Both the position numbers and the translations under genes were made by a program. From Syngnathus acus (Eukaryota; Chordata; Actinopteri; Syngnathiformes; Syngnathidae), in assembly GCF_901709675.1 (NCBI RefSeq), contig NC_051099.1, positions 9,248,501-9,312,500 of the forward strand: a stretch of DNA of 64,000 nt, read 5' to 3'. Shown piece after piece: positions 44,861 through 57,525 of the stretch (positions within the stretch are counted from its first letter, which is position 1; every line of letters starts with the position of its first letter). The notes below the pieces were generated by a model. That model ran no database searches. It was not told the origin of the DNA and was given only the letters and a program-made list of their open reading frames with translations.

Positions 44861-45874
44861 TCACGTAAATAAAAAAATGCTTTCGTTTCTTTATCATTTT
44901 TACATTTGAATTCTATCGATTCTCTCGAATTTAAAGCTTTGCTAATGTTCAATTTAACCCTCTGAACACAACACGAGGCTAATTTGTTCTCTGCTTATTT
45001 TCGACTTTTTTCATCGCAGCAATTTTCACGCATGTATTCTTGATTTAATAATTTAGAAGTACGCAGAGAAGAGCACATATCAACGGCACAATTTGAGAGG
45101 TATTACAATGTAAATTTAGTCTCCATCAGAAAATAAATCAAGATGTTTAACATTCATGAATGCAAATCAATAATAATCTGACGCTACTGTTCCTGCAAAG
45201 TGGGACGTAGAACAGAAAGTGTTGACAGACTCAAGAATGATAGTATCAAATATAATGCGTTGAAATTCCAATCAAAGTTGATTTCTTGATGCAGTAATTA
45301 ATACCTTTTTAGCACAGTACAGCAGTCAGTGAACATTTTTGTGACACCTCAGAATATTTTTGGACGGAGCGGCATAGAAACACATGCTCATTTGTGGGAC
45401 GGGGGGCTCCCTGAAAATGTGTTTGGTTTTATCTATCAATAATCAAAGTCTGCGTAGTTAACTGACACAGCTGTGCAATTGACAGTTGGTGGTTGGGTAA
45501 ATGGAGCGCTCTATCTTCCCCTACTGCTTGACCTACCTATAGAGTGGCTGTTTGTTTTTATCTATCAATAATCAAAGTCTGCGTAGTTAACTGACACAGC
45601 TGTGCAATTGACAGTTGGTGGTTGGGTAAATGGAGCGCTCTATCTTCCCCTACTGCTTGACCTACCTATAGAGTGGCCAAAGTGCTTTCAGGACGAAGCC
45701 TCGCGTTCACGTGTCTTTATGCACAAGGACCCGCTGGCCACCAGTTAAGGTGTCAGGACAAGGACACTTGGTCAGTTGACGGTCAGCCCCTTCGGTCCTC
45801 GGATGACCTGCTCAACCAGTTGTTGTTGGATTAATTGTTTTGGTTATTATTCTGCTGTTTGTTTCTGTGTTCAG
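44861..45874 (+). other. PDS5B intron 1
   Basis: Non-coding. Contains an exact tandem duplication (45,431-45,677, separate entry). Otherwise AT-rich with nothing recognised. Confidence 0.5.
45431..45677. repeat. exact 118-bp direct duplication
   Basis: Copies at 45,431-45,548 and 45,560-45,677 (from ATCTATCAATAATCAAAG to CTATAGAGTGGC) are identical by eye, with a period of 129 bp. A recent duplication in PDS5B intron 1, or an assembly artefact. Confidence 0.9.
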
Positions 45875-45895
45875 GCAGCGAAGGGCATCCAAAGG

Positions 45896-48800
45896 ATGGC
45901 TCACTCTAAAGTCCGAGCCGCAGACGGGAAGGTGGCCTACCCCCCGGGGGTGAAGGAGATCTCTGACAAGATCTCCAAGGAGGAGATGGTCCGCCGCCTC
46001 AAGGTGAGCCCTCCCTTGCGCTTCTTTCGGTTGAGTCTGCGGTGACGTCCTTTGTCATCTTCCTTCAGATGGTGGTGAAGACCTTCATGGACATGGACCA
46101 GGACTCGGAAGAGCAGAAGGAGCTCTACCTGAACCTGGCCCTACACCTGGCCTCTGACTTTTTCCTCAAACACCCCGACAAGGATGTGCGGCTGCTGGTG
46201 GCGTGCTGCCTCGCCGACATTTTCCGAATCTATGCTCCCGAGGCACCCTACACCTCCCCCGACAAGCTTAAGGTGCCGCTGCATCCGGCTACCGGGTCCA
46301 GTTTTCGCTACCTCGGCTTCATGGGTTCTCTTTTCCCGCAGGACATTTTCATGTTCATCACCAGGCAGCTCAAAGGTCTGGAGGACACAAAGAGCCCTCA
46401 GTTCAACAGATACTTCTACCTGCTGGAGGTGCGCGCCGAGCACACCACTTTCACCGTTCTCTTCCAACGCGTTTGTCCTCTGCGTCGGTCGCTGTCATCG
46501 ACTGAAATCTTGTGATTGTTTTGTTCCTCACGCGCAACGTTTATTCTGCGCAGAACATTGCCTGGGTCAAGTCGTACAACATCTGCTTCGAGCTGGAAGA
46601 CAGCAACGAGATCTTCACCCAACTCTACCGCACGCTCTTCCAGGTCATCAAGTGAGTCCTTCCCGCCCGGCCCACTTCCGCCCGGGCACCTTTTCATAAA
46701 TGACTCCCCACTCGCCCCTTTGTTTCCATAGCAACGGCCACAACCAGAAGGTGCATATGCACATGGTTGACCTGATGAGCTCCATCATCTGCGAGGGCGA
46801 CACCGTGTCCCAGGAGCTGCTGGACACGGTCTTGGTCAACCTGGTGCCAGCCCACAAGGTGTGTCGAACGTACTCAGACGTACGGGACGGGCGCACACGC
46901 ATGCTTGTGTTCAGTAGCCCCCCCCCCATTCACTGAGCCACCTGCAGCTGAGTACTCTGTTCCTTGAATCTTAGGGTTACTGAAGAAGAAGAAAAAAAAA
47001 ATATATATATATAGATCATTAATATACACACACACCTAAATATGACCCATTATTTATATGTGGTCTTTGCACGCAGAACTTGAACAAGCAAGCGTACGAC
47101 CTGGCCAAAGCGCTGCTGAAGAGGACGGCTCAGGCCATCGAGCCATACATCACTAACGTGAGATCGGTTCCGCTCAGAATCTTTTCTCCCGCGTGTCATC
47201 GATAGGCGCCTAACGTCTGCGCCTCGTTCAGTTCTTCAACCAGGTGCTGATGCTGGGCAAGACATCCGTGAGCGACTTGTCCGAGCACGTCTTCGACTTG
47301 ATCCTGGAGCTCTACAACATTGACGGCCACCTCCTGCTCTCCGTGCTGCCCCAGCTGGAGTTCAAACTCAAGGTAGAATTGAGCAAAAGGCCTTTGGAAG
47401 GGATGTTTTTGTCACAGGCGCAATGGGGGCACACTCACTTGACTTGTGAGCGCTATTAGTGAGAGAGATTTCAGTCTGTGTAATGTTGACAGCAGCGTCT
47501 CAACGGCAGACGGAGAAAGCTCATTCAGCGCTGTCCCCCTCACTCTCTCGCTTTCCTTCAATTTCCATCACGGTGAAGGACTTTCTCCGTCTCTCTGTGC
47601 AGAGTAATGACAACGACGAGAGGCTGCAGGTGGTCAAGCTGCTGGCCAAGATGTTTGGCGCCAAGGACTCTGAGTTGGCGGCGCAGAACAAGCCGTTGTG
47701 GCAGTGCTACTTGGGCAGGTAGATCTCAGAAAGCCAAATCGATGCGGTGGCCGCCGTCCGACTCCAACACCGGTGTCCTCTCGCAAAGGTTCAACGACAT
47801 CCACGTGCCCATCAGACTGGAGTGCGTCAAGTTTGCCAGCCATTGTCTAATGAACCACCCTGACCTAGCTAAAGACCTCACAGGTATCCGACACGTCCGC
47901 CAGCAAAAAAATGTGCGCGTATACAAACAGCCTCGAAACATGAAAAGAGCATGTCGTGCGCTCCACCCACTTTGGATGTGGTCTCCCTAAAAGGGCGGGC
48001 CTGTCTTTTGAGCACAACGCAATCCAATCGTGGCTCGTTTTCAAATTCATCAGCGTTCACCGAGATGGGTCAGCTTGCCAAAATTGCAGACTTTGTACGC
48101 ACGGCTCCTGTGTTTTCGCATGTGTCGGCAGAATTCTTAAGGGTGCGTTCGCACGACCCGGAGGAGGCCATCCGCCACGACGTCATCGTCTCCATCGTCA
48201 CCGCCGCCAAGAAGGACCTCTCTCTGGTGAACGACGCCCTGCTCAACTTTGTCAAAGAGCGTACCTTGGACAAGAGGGTAAAGAAGCGTCAGCTGAGGCT
48301 TGACTTTTGAACAAGGGGTCTTATTTACTGCGTGCCTCCCCTCTCAGTGGCGTGTACGCAAGGAGGCCATGATGGGCCTGGCGTCCATCTACAGGAAGTA
48401 CTCGCTGCAGGGCGAGGGTGGGCGCGAGGCGTCCAAACAGATCTCCTGGATCAAAGACAAGCTGCTTCACATCTATTACCAGAACAGCATCGACGACAGG
48501 TGCGACAGTGGTCGGCAACGAGCTGACGTGGGCTTTCCTGACAACCCCCCCCCCCCCCCCCCCCCTCCTCAAATACAGGTTACTGGTGGAACGCATCTTT
48601 GCCCAGTACATGGTCCCTCACAGCCTGGAGACGGCAGAGAGGATGAAGTGTCTTTACTACCTCTACGCCACTTTGGACACTAATGCTGTCAAGTGAGTTG
48701 TACCCGCAGCCAGACAGTAAGACAGACAGACTGACTGACGGACACCCTTCCTTGTTACACGTTGACCAACGCTGCATGAATTCTCTCCCCGCAGAGCCCT

Positions 48801-49923
48801 GAATGAGATGTGGAAGTGTCAGAATCTACTGAGACACAACGTCAAAGACCTGCTGGACCTGGTCAAGAAGCCCAAGGTGGGTGCCACAAGTCTGGATTCT
48901 CACACTTGAGGCAAGCAAGTGTGCTTATTTGTCTTGCTTTTGCTTTTTGTAGTCTGAAACTTCCAGCAAAGCTGTTTTCGCCAAAGTCATGGTTATCACC
49001 AGTAAGGAGGCACTTTTTGAGTACTTTTTCTGAGGGAGCCGTCTTCAAAGTTCCCTAAGATGCCCATTGTGTGTGCGCATGTGTGTCAGGAAATCTTCCA
49101 GATCCAGGCAAGGCTCAAGATTTTGTCAAGAAGCTGGCCCAGGTGCTGGAGGACGACGAGCGCATCCGAGACCAGCTGGAGACGCTGGTCAGCCCTTCAT
49201 GCTCCTGCAAGCAGGCTGAGTTGTGTGTGGTGAGTTCTAGGGCACGTTAGCACACAAGTCCAGCTTTCTGGCCTCGTCGTCAGCTCCGAGCAGACGGCAC
49301 GTGAAAAAAACCGTTTTCTTTTTCTTTGTTTTTGCCAATTCAGCGAGACATCACAAAGAAACTAGGCAGTCCCAAGCAGCCCAGCAATCCTTTCCTGGAG
49401 ATGGTTAAGTTCCTTTTGGAGAGAATTGCTCCCGTGCACATCGACACAGAGTCCATCAGGTAGTCGCAGAGCGAGCTGTGGGCACCCGTTAGCCAAAAAG
49501 GTGAAATAAATCCCGCTCTCTTGGCAGCGCTTTGATTAAACAGGTCAACAAATCCATAGAAGGAACAGCCGACGATGACGAGGAGGGTGTTCTCACAGAC
49601 AGCGCCATCAGAGCCGGCCTGGAACTGCTTAAGGTAAAAAGTCTCACTCGCCACCCATTCGTTGACCTTTCCAGATACACACCTTTGCCACAAGTCAGAA
49701 TTTAATCGGTAACCCGAGTAGCGTGCCTGGATGATTTGAGATGTCCTTCCGGCGGCTCCCAGGTGCTGTCCTTCACGCACCCAGTGTCCTTCCACTCGGC
49801 CGAGACCTTCGAGTCCCTGCTGGGCTGCCTGAAGATGGATGACGAGAAGGTGGCCGAGGCGGCGCTGCAGATCTTCAAGAATACAGGCAGCAAGATGGAG
49901 GAGAGCTTCCCACACATCAAGTC
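45896..49923 (+). CDS. PDS5B: PDS5B exons 1-18 (N-terminal HEAT region)
   Basis: Exons: 45896-46003 (exon begins 45875), 46069-46272, 46342-46428, 46554-46651, 46732-46858, 47077-47157, 47232-47372, 47603-47718, 47789-47883, 48132-48277, 48348-48499, 48579-48692, 48795-48876, 48953-49001, 49090-49229, 49344-49459, 49528-49633, 49763-49923. Residues 1-707. All phases agree with GT-AG sites. Exon 12 is preceded by a run of 20 C (about 48,546-48,565) as its polypyrimidine tract. Intron 8 is only 70 bp. Confidence 0.95.
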
Positions 49924-52900
49924 GTATGTGCCGCGCACGCTCTGCAGCCTTTGACGAATGCTGCTTGTTCTTGCTTGCGCAAATGTTCCTGTCGGCCGTT
50001 ATTCTCTGCGTCAGAGTGGCCTCTGATTCTCGGCTGCCTCCCTTAGTGTCTTGCTGCCGGTGCTGCAGTCCAAAGCCAAGCGGGGCCCGCCTCGTCAGGC
50101 CAAATACGCCATCCACTGCATCAATGCCATGTTTGCCAACAGAGACACTCACTTTGCGCAGATCTTTGAGGTTAGTTCACATTGTGGCGAGCTTGCTTCC
50201 GCACGGAGAACTCGACTCAGCGCTTGCGCGTCTCTGGTGCGTAGCCGTTGCACAAAGGTCTGGACCCAGCCGACCTGGAGCAGCTCATCACCCCTCTGAC
50301 CACGCTCGGTCACCTGGCCCAGCTGGCCCCCGAGCAGTTTGCCGCCCCCCTCAAGTCGCTGGTGGCCAACTTCATCGTGAAGGATTTGCTCATGAACGAC
50401 AGGGTATGTACACGTCAAGGCGCCTTTTTGGAGGCACAGCACACCACATGCCTGTACATTTGAAGCAAGGACTGCCAAAAAGATGGACCACCACGGTTTT
50501 GTTTGTAGATTCCAGGCAAGAAGACCACCAAGCTTTGGGTTCCCGATGATGAGGTTTCTCCCGAGACCATGGCCAAGGTTGGTGACTCAGCGCGCATCCC
50601 TAAATGTGGACACCCACACGCAAACAAACAAAAAAAACAATAACCAAGCAGTTCCCACTTGTGGCAAATCCGCCTGATGATGTGAACGCTGTGATGTTTC
50701 AGATCCAGGGCATCAAGCTGATGGTGCGCTGGCTGCTGGGCGTGAAAAACAACCAGAGCAAGTCTGGCAACTCCACGCTGCGCATGTTGACGGCCATCTT
50801 GCACAGCGACGGAGACCTCACAGAGCAAGGGAAGATGGGGTACGAACGCACGCCTAATGTATTTTTTAATTTGTTTACTTGTTTTCAATCCTCATTTGCT
50901 TATTGTCAGCAAACCCGACATGTCGAGGCTCCGCCTGGCTGCCGCCTGTGCCCTGCTGAAGCTGGCCCAGGAGCCGTGTTACCACAAGATCATCACGCTG
51001 GAGCAGTACCAGCTGTGTGCGCTGGTCATTAACGTACGTGGGCTCCACCGACAAACTGTGCCCGGGCTTCCCAAGCGACAGTCTTTTTTTGTGACTTTCA
51101 GGACGAGTGCTACCAGGTGCGTCAGGGCTTTGCGCAAAAACTGCACCGGGGCCTGTGCCGCCTGCGCCTCCCTCTGGAGTACATGGCCGTGTTCGCCTTG
51201 TGTGCCAAGGACCCCGTCAAGGAGCGGCGGGCACACGCGCGCCAGTGCCTGGTCAAGAACGTCAACATTCGGCGCGAGTACCTCAAGCAGCATGCCGCCA
51301 TCAGCGGTGAGCGCCGGCAAGCGGACTGTCCCGGCCTTTGGAACGAATGGCCTGGCCGTAACGCTCTGATCATTTGGGATCCAAACAGACAAGCTTTTCT
51401 CGCTGCTGCCCGAGTATGTGGTGCCGTACGCCGTCCACTTGCTGGCGCATGACCCAGACTACGTCAAAGTGCAGGACATCGAGCAGCTCAAAGACATCAA
51501 AGAGTGAGTTCGGCCGGCTGTTGCTTTTCATTTGCAGCAGGCGGGCAGCGCACGTTTCGCTTTTGACTCTCCTGTGCCCTTCTACGCCAGAGCGTTGTGG
51601 TTTGTGCTGGAGATCATCATGGCCAAGAACGAGAACAATAGCCACGCCTTCATCAGGAAGATGGTGGAGAACATCAAGCAAACAAAAGACGCACAGTCGC
51701 CCGCTGACTCCAAAACCAACGAGGTAGCTGTTGCCGCGTCCTCCCTCACTCCTGTCTCAAGCTGACAGCGCGCCGACCACCTCCCTCCCCCGGCAGAAAC
51801 TGTACACGGTGTGCGACGTGGCCATGCACATCATCATGTCCAAGAGCACCACCTACAGCCTGGAGTCGCCCAAAGACCCCATTCTGCCCAGCACCTTGTT
51901 CACGAAGCCCGATAAGGTTGCCACCGCGATCCAAACATCTTTAAATCATCTCCTAACATCACATTTCAAAGATGAATAGAAGTAGTTTTCTTGTTGCTGG
52001 GCAAAGTTCGTAAAGCTCCATCAAAGTGTGGGCATGACCCACTAAGCACGAGCGACAGTTGGCTCAAACTTGTTGCAATTAAAGTGCGCTTCTCATTTCA
52101 GAATATCAGCAACACAAAATATTATCTTCCGCCTGAGATGAAGTCGTTCTTTGCGCCGGGAAAGGTGAGTGCGCCTTTGCAGTCATTGTCCAGGAAAGGT
52201 GAGTTTTGCTGTCGTCGTCCTCATCATTCTGACGCGTCATTCTGCGCAGCCCAAGTCTGCCAATGTCCTGGGCGCCGTCAACAAACCGTTGTCGTCGGCC
52301 GGCAAACAGATCCAGAGCAAAGCGTCCCGCATGGAGACAGCCAGCAATGACGACTCCTCCTCCAGTCCGGGCTCGCCGCAACGCGCCAAGAGCAGGTAGA
52401 GGCCACGCCCGGCGACGGCCCCGTGAACTGCAGCCCCATTTGGACATTCTCATTTGTCAGCCTTTGTCATTTGTCGTCCTCTCAGGCACGACAGCGCTGA
52501 AATGGACCACAGTGAAAATGAGGACTTGAGCAGAAAGCGAGCGGACAGCGCCGACAAGGTAACACCAAAAACAAAATTACCTCAACATAAGCAACAACAT
52601 TGGCGGGAGCCGACGAGGAATAAGAGTTAGGTTTTGTCCAACTCTTGGTGTCTTTCCAGGAGAGTGAGAAGCCTCGTGGTCGCAAGCGCGGCCTGACAGC
52701 TGGCGACGACGGCGACATCAAACCCAAACGCGGACGCAAAAAGGCCACGGCCGTGACGGAGGCTGAGGACATGTGGGGGGATGAGGACAACAGGCCCGAG
52801 GACGAGCAAAACAATCCTCCCAAGAAGGGACGCAGGGGGCGGCCCCCCAAGGCGGCCGCATCGGGCAATCAGGACGCATCGCCCGCCAAAGGGAAGAGAG

Positions 52901-54264
52901 GGCGCAAGAAGGCAGCGCCGCCCCCAGAGGACGACGAAGAGGACGACGAGGAGAGGCCCGACGAGGACGACGACGACGACGACGAGGATGGTGGTGGCGG
53001 CGCTGAGAACGTGGAAGTCAAGACCCGGGCTGGACGACAGGCCAGGACTCCCAGACGATCGCAAAGGTGAAAACGCCAGTGACGTACCGCTTCCTGTAGT
53101 GTCTTGGCCACCAGCGGCCAGTAAAATACATGGTTTCTCTTAGTCCCTTTTCCCACAACAGAACATATCCATTTGCCCGAGGCCTGTGAGTGTTGTTTAT
53201 TGTTCACTGCATAGGTTGTGTTCAATTGCAGACATTGATGCGAGCTCTGCGGAGAGGGTTTTCTGTTCTACGTTAGCATTCAGCTTAGCCAACATTTGAA
53301 GTTGCTATGACATATTTTTGTTGTTCGTTGGCGCGCCAGCTCCGACGTGGTGGAGTTGACGCCGCAGAAGAGGAGAGGACGACCGCCCAAGTCGGCGCAA
53401 CCTCCCCCCAAGAAACCCACGTAAGCCCACGCTTTGGACAGCATGAGACTTTACAGGGCTGATGAACTGAATTCTTTAGTAACCAAAAACAAAATCTTAC
53501 CTGATGTGCACAATGGCTTACTAACAGAATTTGTTTGATTGCTGGAAATGTTTCTTTGTTTGATTCAGGCGGGGAGGACGGTCAAAGGCGGGAGCCGCTA
53601 AAGACGACTCTGAGGACGAGGAAGACCAGGAGGATGACGAAGTGCAGGAGGAGGAGCCCACACCTAAGGTTGGCAAAAAATACCACTGCTTACCTTCAGC
53701 GCTAACGTGCAACGGTCGACATGTTTACGACGTTAATGTCTGACATGTTTCCATTGTTTAGGACAGCGGTTTCCTACATGTTTGGCAGTTCAGCATTAAA
53801 ACGCGATTGCGTCGTCAGCCCAAGTATTGACTCAACTCAAAGGGACAGCGTGTAGGATTTTTTTTGCCATTGTGTGGTCAGTTGGAAGTGCGTGCATTTA
53901 GAAACGATCGCAGTTTGTGAGCTGTGTGACATCACAAAAGACTTGCGCAAGTATAAGCACTTTGCGTTTTTGAGACATTTGAGACAATGATCCCATCGTC
54001 TCCGTCATCATATATGGCAACCTACGTCATATGACTCGCCATGACCAGATGGGAAAGAAATGTGCGGAGGTTGACGCCATATGACGTTTGGTTGCATCCT
54101 ATTCAAACGAGAAGTGGCTTTTTAAAAAGTGCCACATTGTCCCTTTAAGACTCATCGAAGTTGTTTGCGACGTTTACTGGACATAGTTTGTGGCTCCGTT
54201 CAGACTCCTTACAAGCTGCTTTTTTGCTCAGGGTCGCAAAAAGGCGGCGGGCCGAAGAAGATGA
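45896..54264 (+). CDS. PDS5B: PDS5B, cohesin-associated HEAT-repeat protein (34 coding exons)
   Basis: The exons sum to 4212 nt in one open frame, 1403 aa (human PDS5B 1447 aa), from ATG 45,896 ([20 protein letters not shown]) to TGA 54,262. PDS5 binds the cohesin ring with WAPL and sororin, controlling sister-chromatid cohesion and DNA loop size; it acts in the nucleus. Residues 1-1124 are HEAT-repeat protein, nearly identical to mammals in many blocks ([40 protein letters not shown]). The C-terminal 280 residues are basic/acidic low complexity with two AT-hook cores. The tail with AT hooks and the start MAHSK fit PDS5B rather than PDS5A. Polyadenylation signals lie at 54,721 and 55,045. Confidence 0.97.
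50047..52164 (+). CDS. PDS5B: PDS5B exons 19-28 (C-terminal HEAT region)
   Basis: Exons: 50047-50170, 50245-50403, 50509-50577, 50703-50839, 50910-51033, 51102-51306, 51389-51503, 51591-51723, 51797-51916, 52102-52164. Residues about 708-1124. Conserved blocks: [91 protein letters not shown] and [14 protein letters not shown]. Confidence 0.95.
52250..54264 (+). CDS. PDS5B: PDS5B exons 29-34 (AT-hook tail)
   Basis: Exons: 52250-52395, 52486-52558, 52660-53066, 53340-53420, 53569-53668, 54232-54264. Residues 1125-1403. Begins [20 protein letters not shown] as in mammals, then becomes low complexity: AT-hook cores RRGRPPK (about residue 1255) and RRGRPPK (about 1344), KGKRGRKK, and acidic runs including six consecutive Asp. 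The last exon is 10 codons plus stop ([10 protein letters not shown]) after a 563-bp intron that holds a probable MITE. The tail is shorter than in human PDS5B. Confidence 0.9.
53838..54148. mobile_element. probable MITE in last PDS5B intron
   Basis: Left end AAAGGGACAGCGTGTAGG and right end CCACATTGTCCCTTT share an inverted AAAGGGACA terminus. The interior (TTTTTTTGCCATTGTGTGG) resembles a common teleost MITE. The target duplication is unclear. Confidence 0.45.
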
Positions 54265-55050
54265 GTTAGCCGGCGGCTGGGGGCCAAGGAACGAAATCTG
54301 AAATATGGATGAACCACACGAACTTTTCATACGTGCTTTATGGCCACTGCCGCACGGGCCTGCACGCATGCGCACCTCGCTAGTTGCTGCGTCCCACTTC
54401 CTACTCGCTGTGTTCCCGGCTGCGTCGTTGTTGGCCTCATGTGAGTTGGCTAGATGTTCATTTTTAGCACAACGATACAATCAATGTGCTTGTAAATACG
54501 TAGTTTCTTTCTGTGCGATTCATGTGTTGGTGTTTGTCGTGTTCGATGCTGACTGCAGGGGGCGCTTGCCTTATTGTTGTTACTAGGAAAAAAGCAAAGC
54601 TTCCCCCACGGCTTTCCTCCACCTGCTCTGAAATTGATCACCTGTTTTCGTGCTGCCCCCTTTCAAACATGTTTTGTTTTGTTTACAGCCTGTACATTAA
54701 CAAGACCTTTTTTACCGTGGATTAAAAAATGTAAAAAAGATCATGTATTAATTTATTTGAAGTCGTGCTTTGTGTCTGGAAAACAGATGTCACTTTTGGT
54801 GTCATTATGACAGTAACTTTTTTTCTATTACAATTCGTGCAAATTTCGATTGTAATCAAATTACTTGATTGTCATTGACTGTAACAGTCGAGCGAATGAC
54901 TTCCACCAGGGCTTCTGCACACAACTCAAATGCTTGGAACGGTTGTCATGACATTTTTGAAAATTTTTATTTTGGTGCAGGGTCCCTTGGATGAGGTCAG
55001 AACAATCTTCTCTCGTCACCCATTGGGCCTGTGTCCTGAGCAGTAATAAA
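54265..55050 (+). terminator. PDS5B 3' UTR with polyadenylation signals
   Basis: AT-rich non-coding sequence after the stop. ATTAAA at 54,721 and AATAAA at 55,045 are candidate signals. No other gene recognised up to the LINE at 55,274. Confidence 0.55.
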
Positions 55051-55273
55051 GTGTTAATGGTCCTTTATTGCCCCGGGGTAAACACATCTGTGTTTTATGG
55101 CCAGCAAGAGGCTGCTGTTACTTGGGAACCGGACGCGGGGCAGCAGCAGCGTCGGCGCCCCGGCTGTAAATTTGATGCATTAAGGCCTCTCCACCACCTG
55201 TGTCACATTACAAACATCCACGCAAAATCTAAAGCCTCAGGGCTGTTTCCTTAAAAACATGGAAGCAGAGATT

Positions 55274-57113
55274 CAAGAATATTTATTGGCCATGTTTGAG
55301 CATGCCAAACAAGGAATTTGTCTTCGGTACATCTCAGCCTCTGTTCAACATTTAGGTGACTAACAACACTCAGGACATGTGCGAAAATTGACAAATATTT
55401 TCAAACATCCCCTGATCTTCAACTCCCAGGAGGGCAAGGAAAAACTCAAAACTCCTACTAGGGGAAATGAGAAACCTTGAGAAGTTAAAAGTTAAAGTCC
55501 CAATGATCGTCACACACACATCTGGGTGTGGTGAAATTTGTCCTCTGCATTTAACCCATCCCCGTGTGATTTTGATCCATCCCCTGGGGGAGAGGGGAGC
55601 AGTGAGCAGCAGCGGTGCCGCGCTCGGGAATCATTTGGTGATCTAACCCCCCAATTCCAACCCTTGATGCTGAGTGCCAAGCAGGGAGGCAATGGGTCCC
55701 ATTTTTATAGTCTTTGGTATGACCCGGCCGGGGTTTGAACCCACAACCTTCCAGTCTCAGGGCAGACACTCTACCAATAGACCACAGATGGGAGGATCCC
55801 TCTTCCAGGATGACGAGGCTGCAATGGATGCAGAGTGGACACATAGTACACAATACAGACAATTCAAAGATAAAGCGTCGAGAGCAGGATGTTTTTGCAC
55901 AGCAATGTCTCTGAGAATCTAAGAGTGGCGTGAGTTCATCAGAGCGACAGCCTGGGGGAAGAAGCTGTCTCTGTGTCTGCTGGTTTTGCCGTACAGTGCT
56001 ATGTAACGCCGTCCGGAGGGGAGTAGTTCGAACAGACTGCAACCTGGGTGAGAAGGGTCTGTAGAGATGTTACTTGCATGTTTGCTGGTCCTGGACTGGT
56101 ACAAGTCCTGGATAGATGGGAGGTTGGTTCCGATTATCTTTTCTGCAGTCTTGATTGTCAGTTGCAGTCTGTGCATGTCTTGTTTGGTGGCCGATCCAAA
56201 CCAGACAGTGATGGAGGTGCAGAGGATAGACTGGATGATGGCAGTATAGAAGGTCTTCAGCAGCTCCTGTGGCAGGTTGAACTTCCTGAGCTGTCTCAAA
56301 AAGTACAGCCTCTGCTGGGCCTTCTTCCGGACAGAGTCTATGTGGCTGGGCCATTTAAGGTCCTGAGAGATTCTGGATCCCAGGAACTTGAAGGTGTCTG
56401 TGGAAAGAATAGTATTACTGTGGATAGTGAGGGGTGAAAGTGGTGAAGGGTCTCGCCTGAAGTCCACTGTCATCTCCACAGTCTTGAGCGGGTTCAGCTC
56501 CAGGAGGTTTTGGCTGCACCAGTGGACCATCCGCTCCACCTCCTGTCTGTATGCAGTCTCATCACCGTCCCGAGTCAGTCCGATGAAAGTGGTGCATATT
56601 TCAGGAGCTTCGCAGAAGAGTCGCCTGAGGAGCAATCGTTAGTGTGGAGAGAGAAGAGCAGTGGGGAGAGGACGCACCCCTGGGGGGCGCCAGTATTGGT
56701 GGTCCGGGTGTCGGATGTGATGGTGACCAGCCTCACATGCTGTCTCCCGTTGGTCAGGAAGCTGGTGATCCACTGACAGGTGGAGGCAGGCACCGCGAGC
56801 TGGATGAGCTTCTGGTGGAGGATGTCAGGAGCGATGGTATTGAACGCCGAGCTGAAGTCCACAAACAGGATCGTGGCGTACGTCCCTGGGGTGTCCAGGT
56901 GGTGCAGGATGTAGTGCAGTCCCATGTTGACCGCATCGTCCACCGACCTGTTTGCCCGGTAGGCAAACTGCAGGGGGTCGAGCAGGGGCCCCGTGCTGTC
57001 CTTCAGGTGGCTCAACACTAACCTCTCAAAAGATTTCAGGACCACAGATGTCAGGGCGACAGGTCTATAGTCATTCAAACCTGAATCCACTGTGGTACGA
57101 ATGGGCACGGTGG
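55274..57113 (-). mobile_element. L2-type LINE, 5'-truncated and frameshifted
   Basis: The 3' end lies at about 55,274 (AATATTTATTGGCC; minus strand GGCCAATAAATATTCTTG). Minus-strand frames 57,108-56,575 and 56,635-55,919 encode reverse transcriptase: RPVALTSVVLKSFERLV, DPLQFAYRANRSVDDAV, LFVDFSSAFNTIAP, NTGAPQGCVLSPLLFSLHTN, then LELNPLKTVEMTVDFR and the C-terminal end with FFPQAVALMNSR. At about 56,595 the expected YADD box reads KYA and then shifts frame, consistent with loss of about 7 bp. A SINE interrupts the 3' part. Confidence 0.85.
55489..55790 (-). mobile_element. tRNA-derived SINE inserted in the LINE
   Basis: The right end is a tRNA-like head on the minus strand (GTGGTCTATTGGTAGAGTGT, then GGTTGTGGGTTCAAACCCC); the left end is AAAGTCCCAATGATCGTCACACACACA. 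It separates the LINE coding end from its 3' terminus. Confidence 0.75.
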
Positions 57114-57525
57114 TTGCTTTCAGTCTTCCATTTTTCTATTTTGCCACTCGTGCTGTAATGCATGGTGATCTAAATGAGGCCCGTTGGGTTGAGGTCTGCG
57201 CGAGTCAACTCTCCGTTTGGCCGCTGACCGGCCGGCTGGCATCAATTTAAATGTGCTCGTTGCGTGGTTCCCGAAGGGGAGGGGAAGCTCTAATCTTGTC
57301 AACGCCAAGCATTCGCCCGGACAGAGCCTCACGCAAGCCACCTGTGGCGCTCTTCCAGACATTATAATGGCTTCATAGTAACAAATAATGTGACTTCAGC
57401 ACTTGCCGTACTGCCGGACACTGTCTCCTCATCAGCTGCTCTGCAAATGATTGACCGAGCCAGCGGGGCCCCCTTGGCCCGGCTTCCTCCTCCTGCGCTC
57501 GTCAAACATCAAACCGCGCCAGAGC
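57114..57525 (+). promoter_or_regulatory. KL upstream region
   Basis: About 400 bp between the LINE and the KL start codon. Composition turns GC-rich near 57,440. No definite core promoter motif. Confidence 0.35.

Noticed and set aside
52869-53225. Ser-rich minus-strand frame
   Set aside because: Complement of the Asp/Glu codon runs in PDS5B exon 31.
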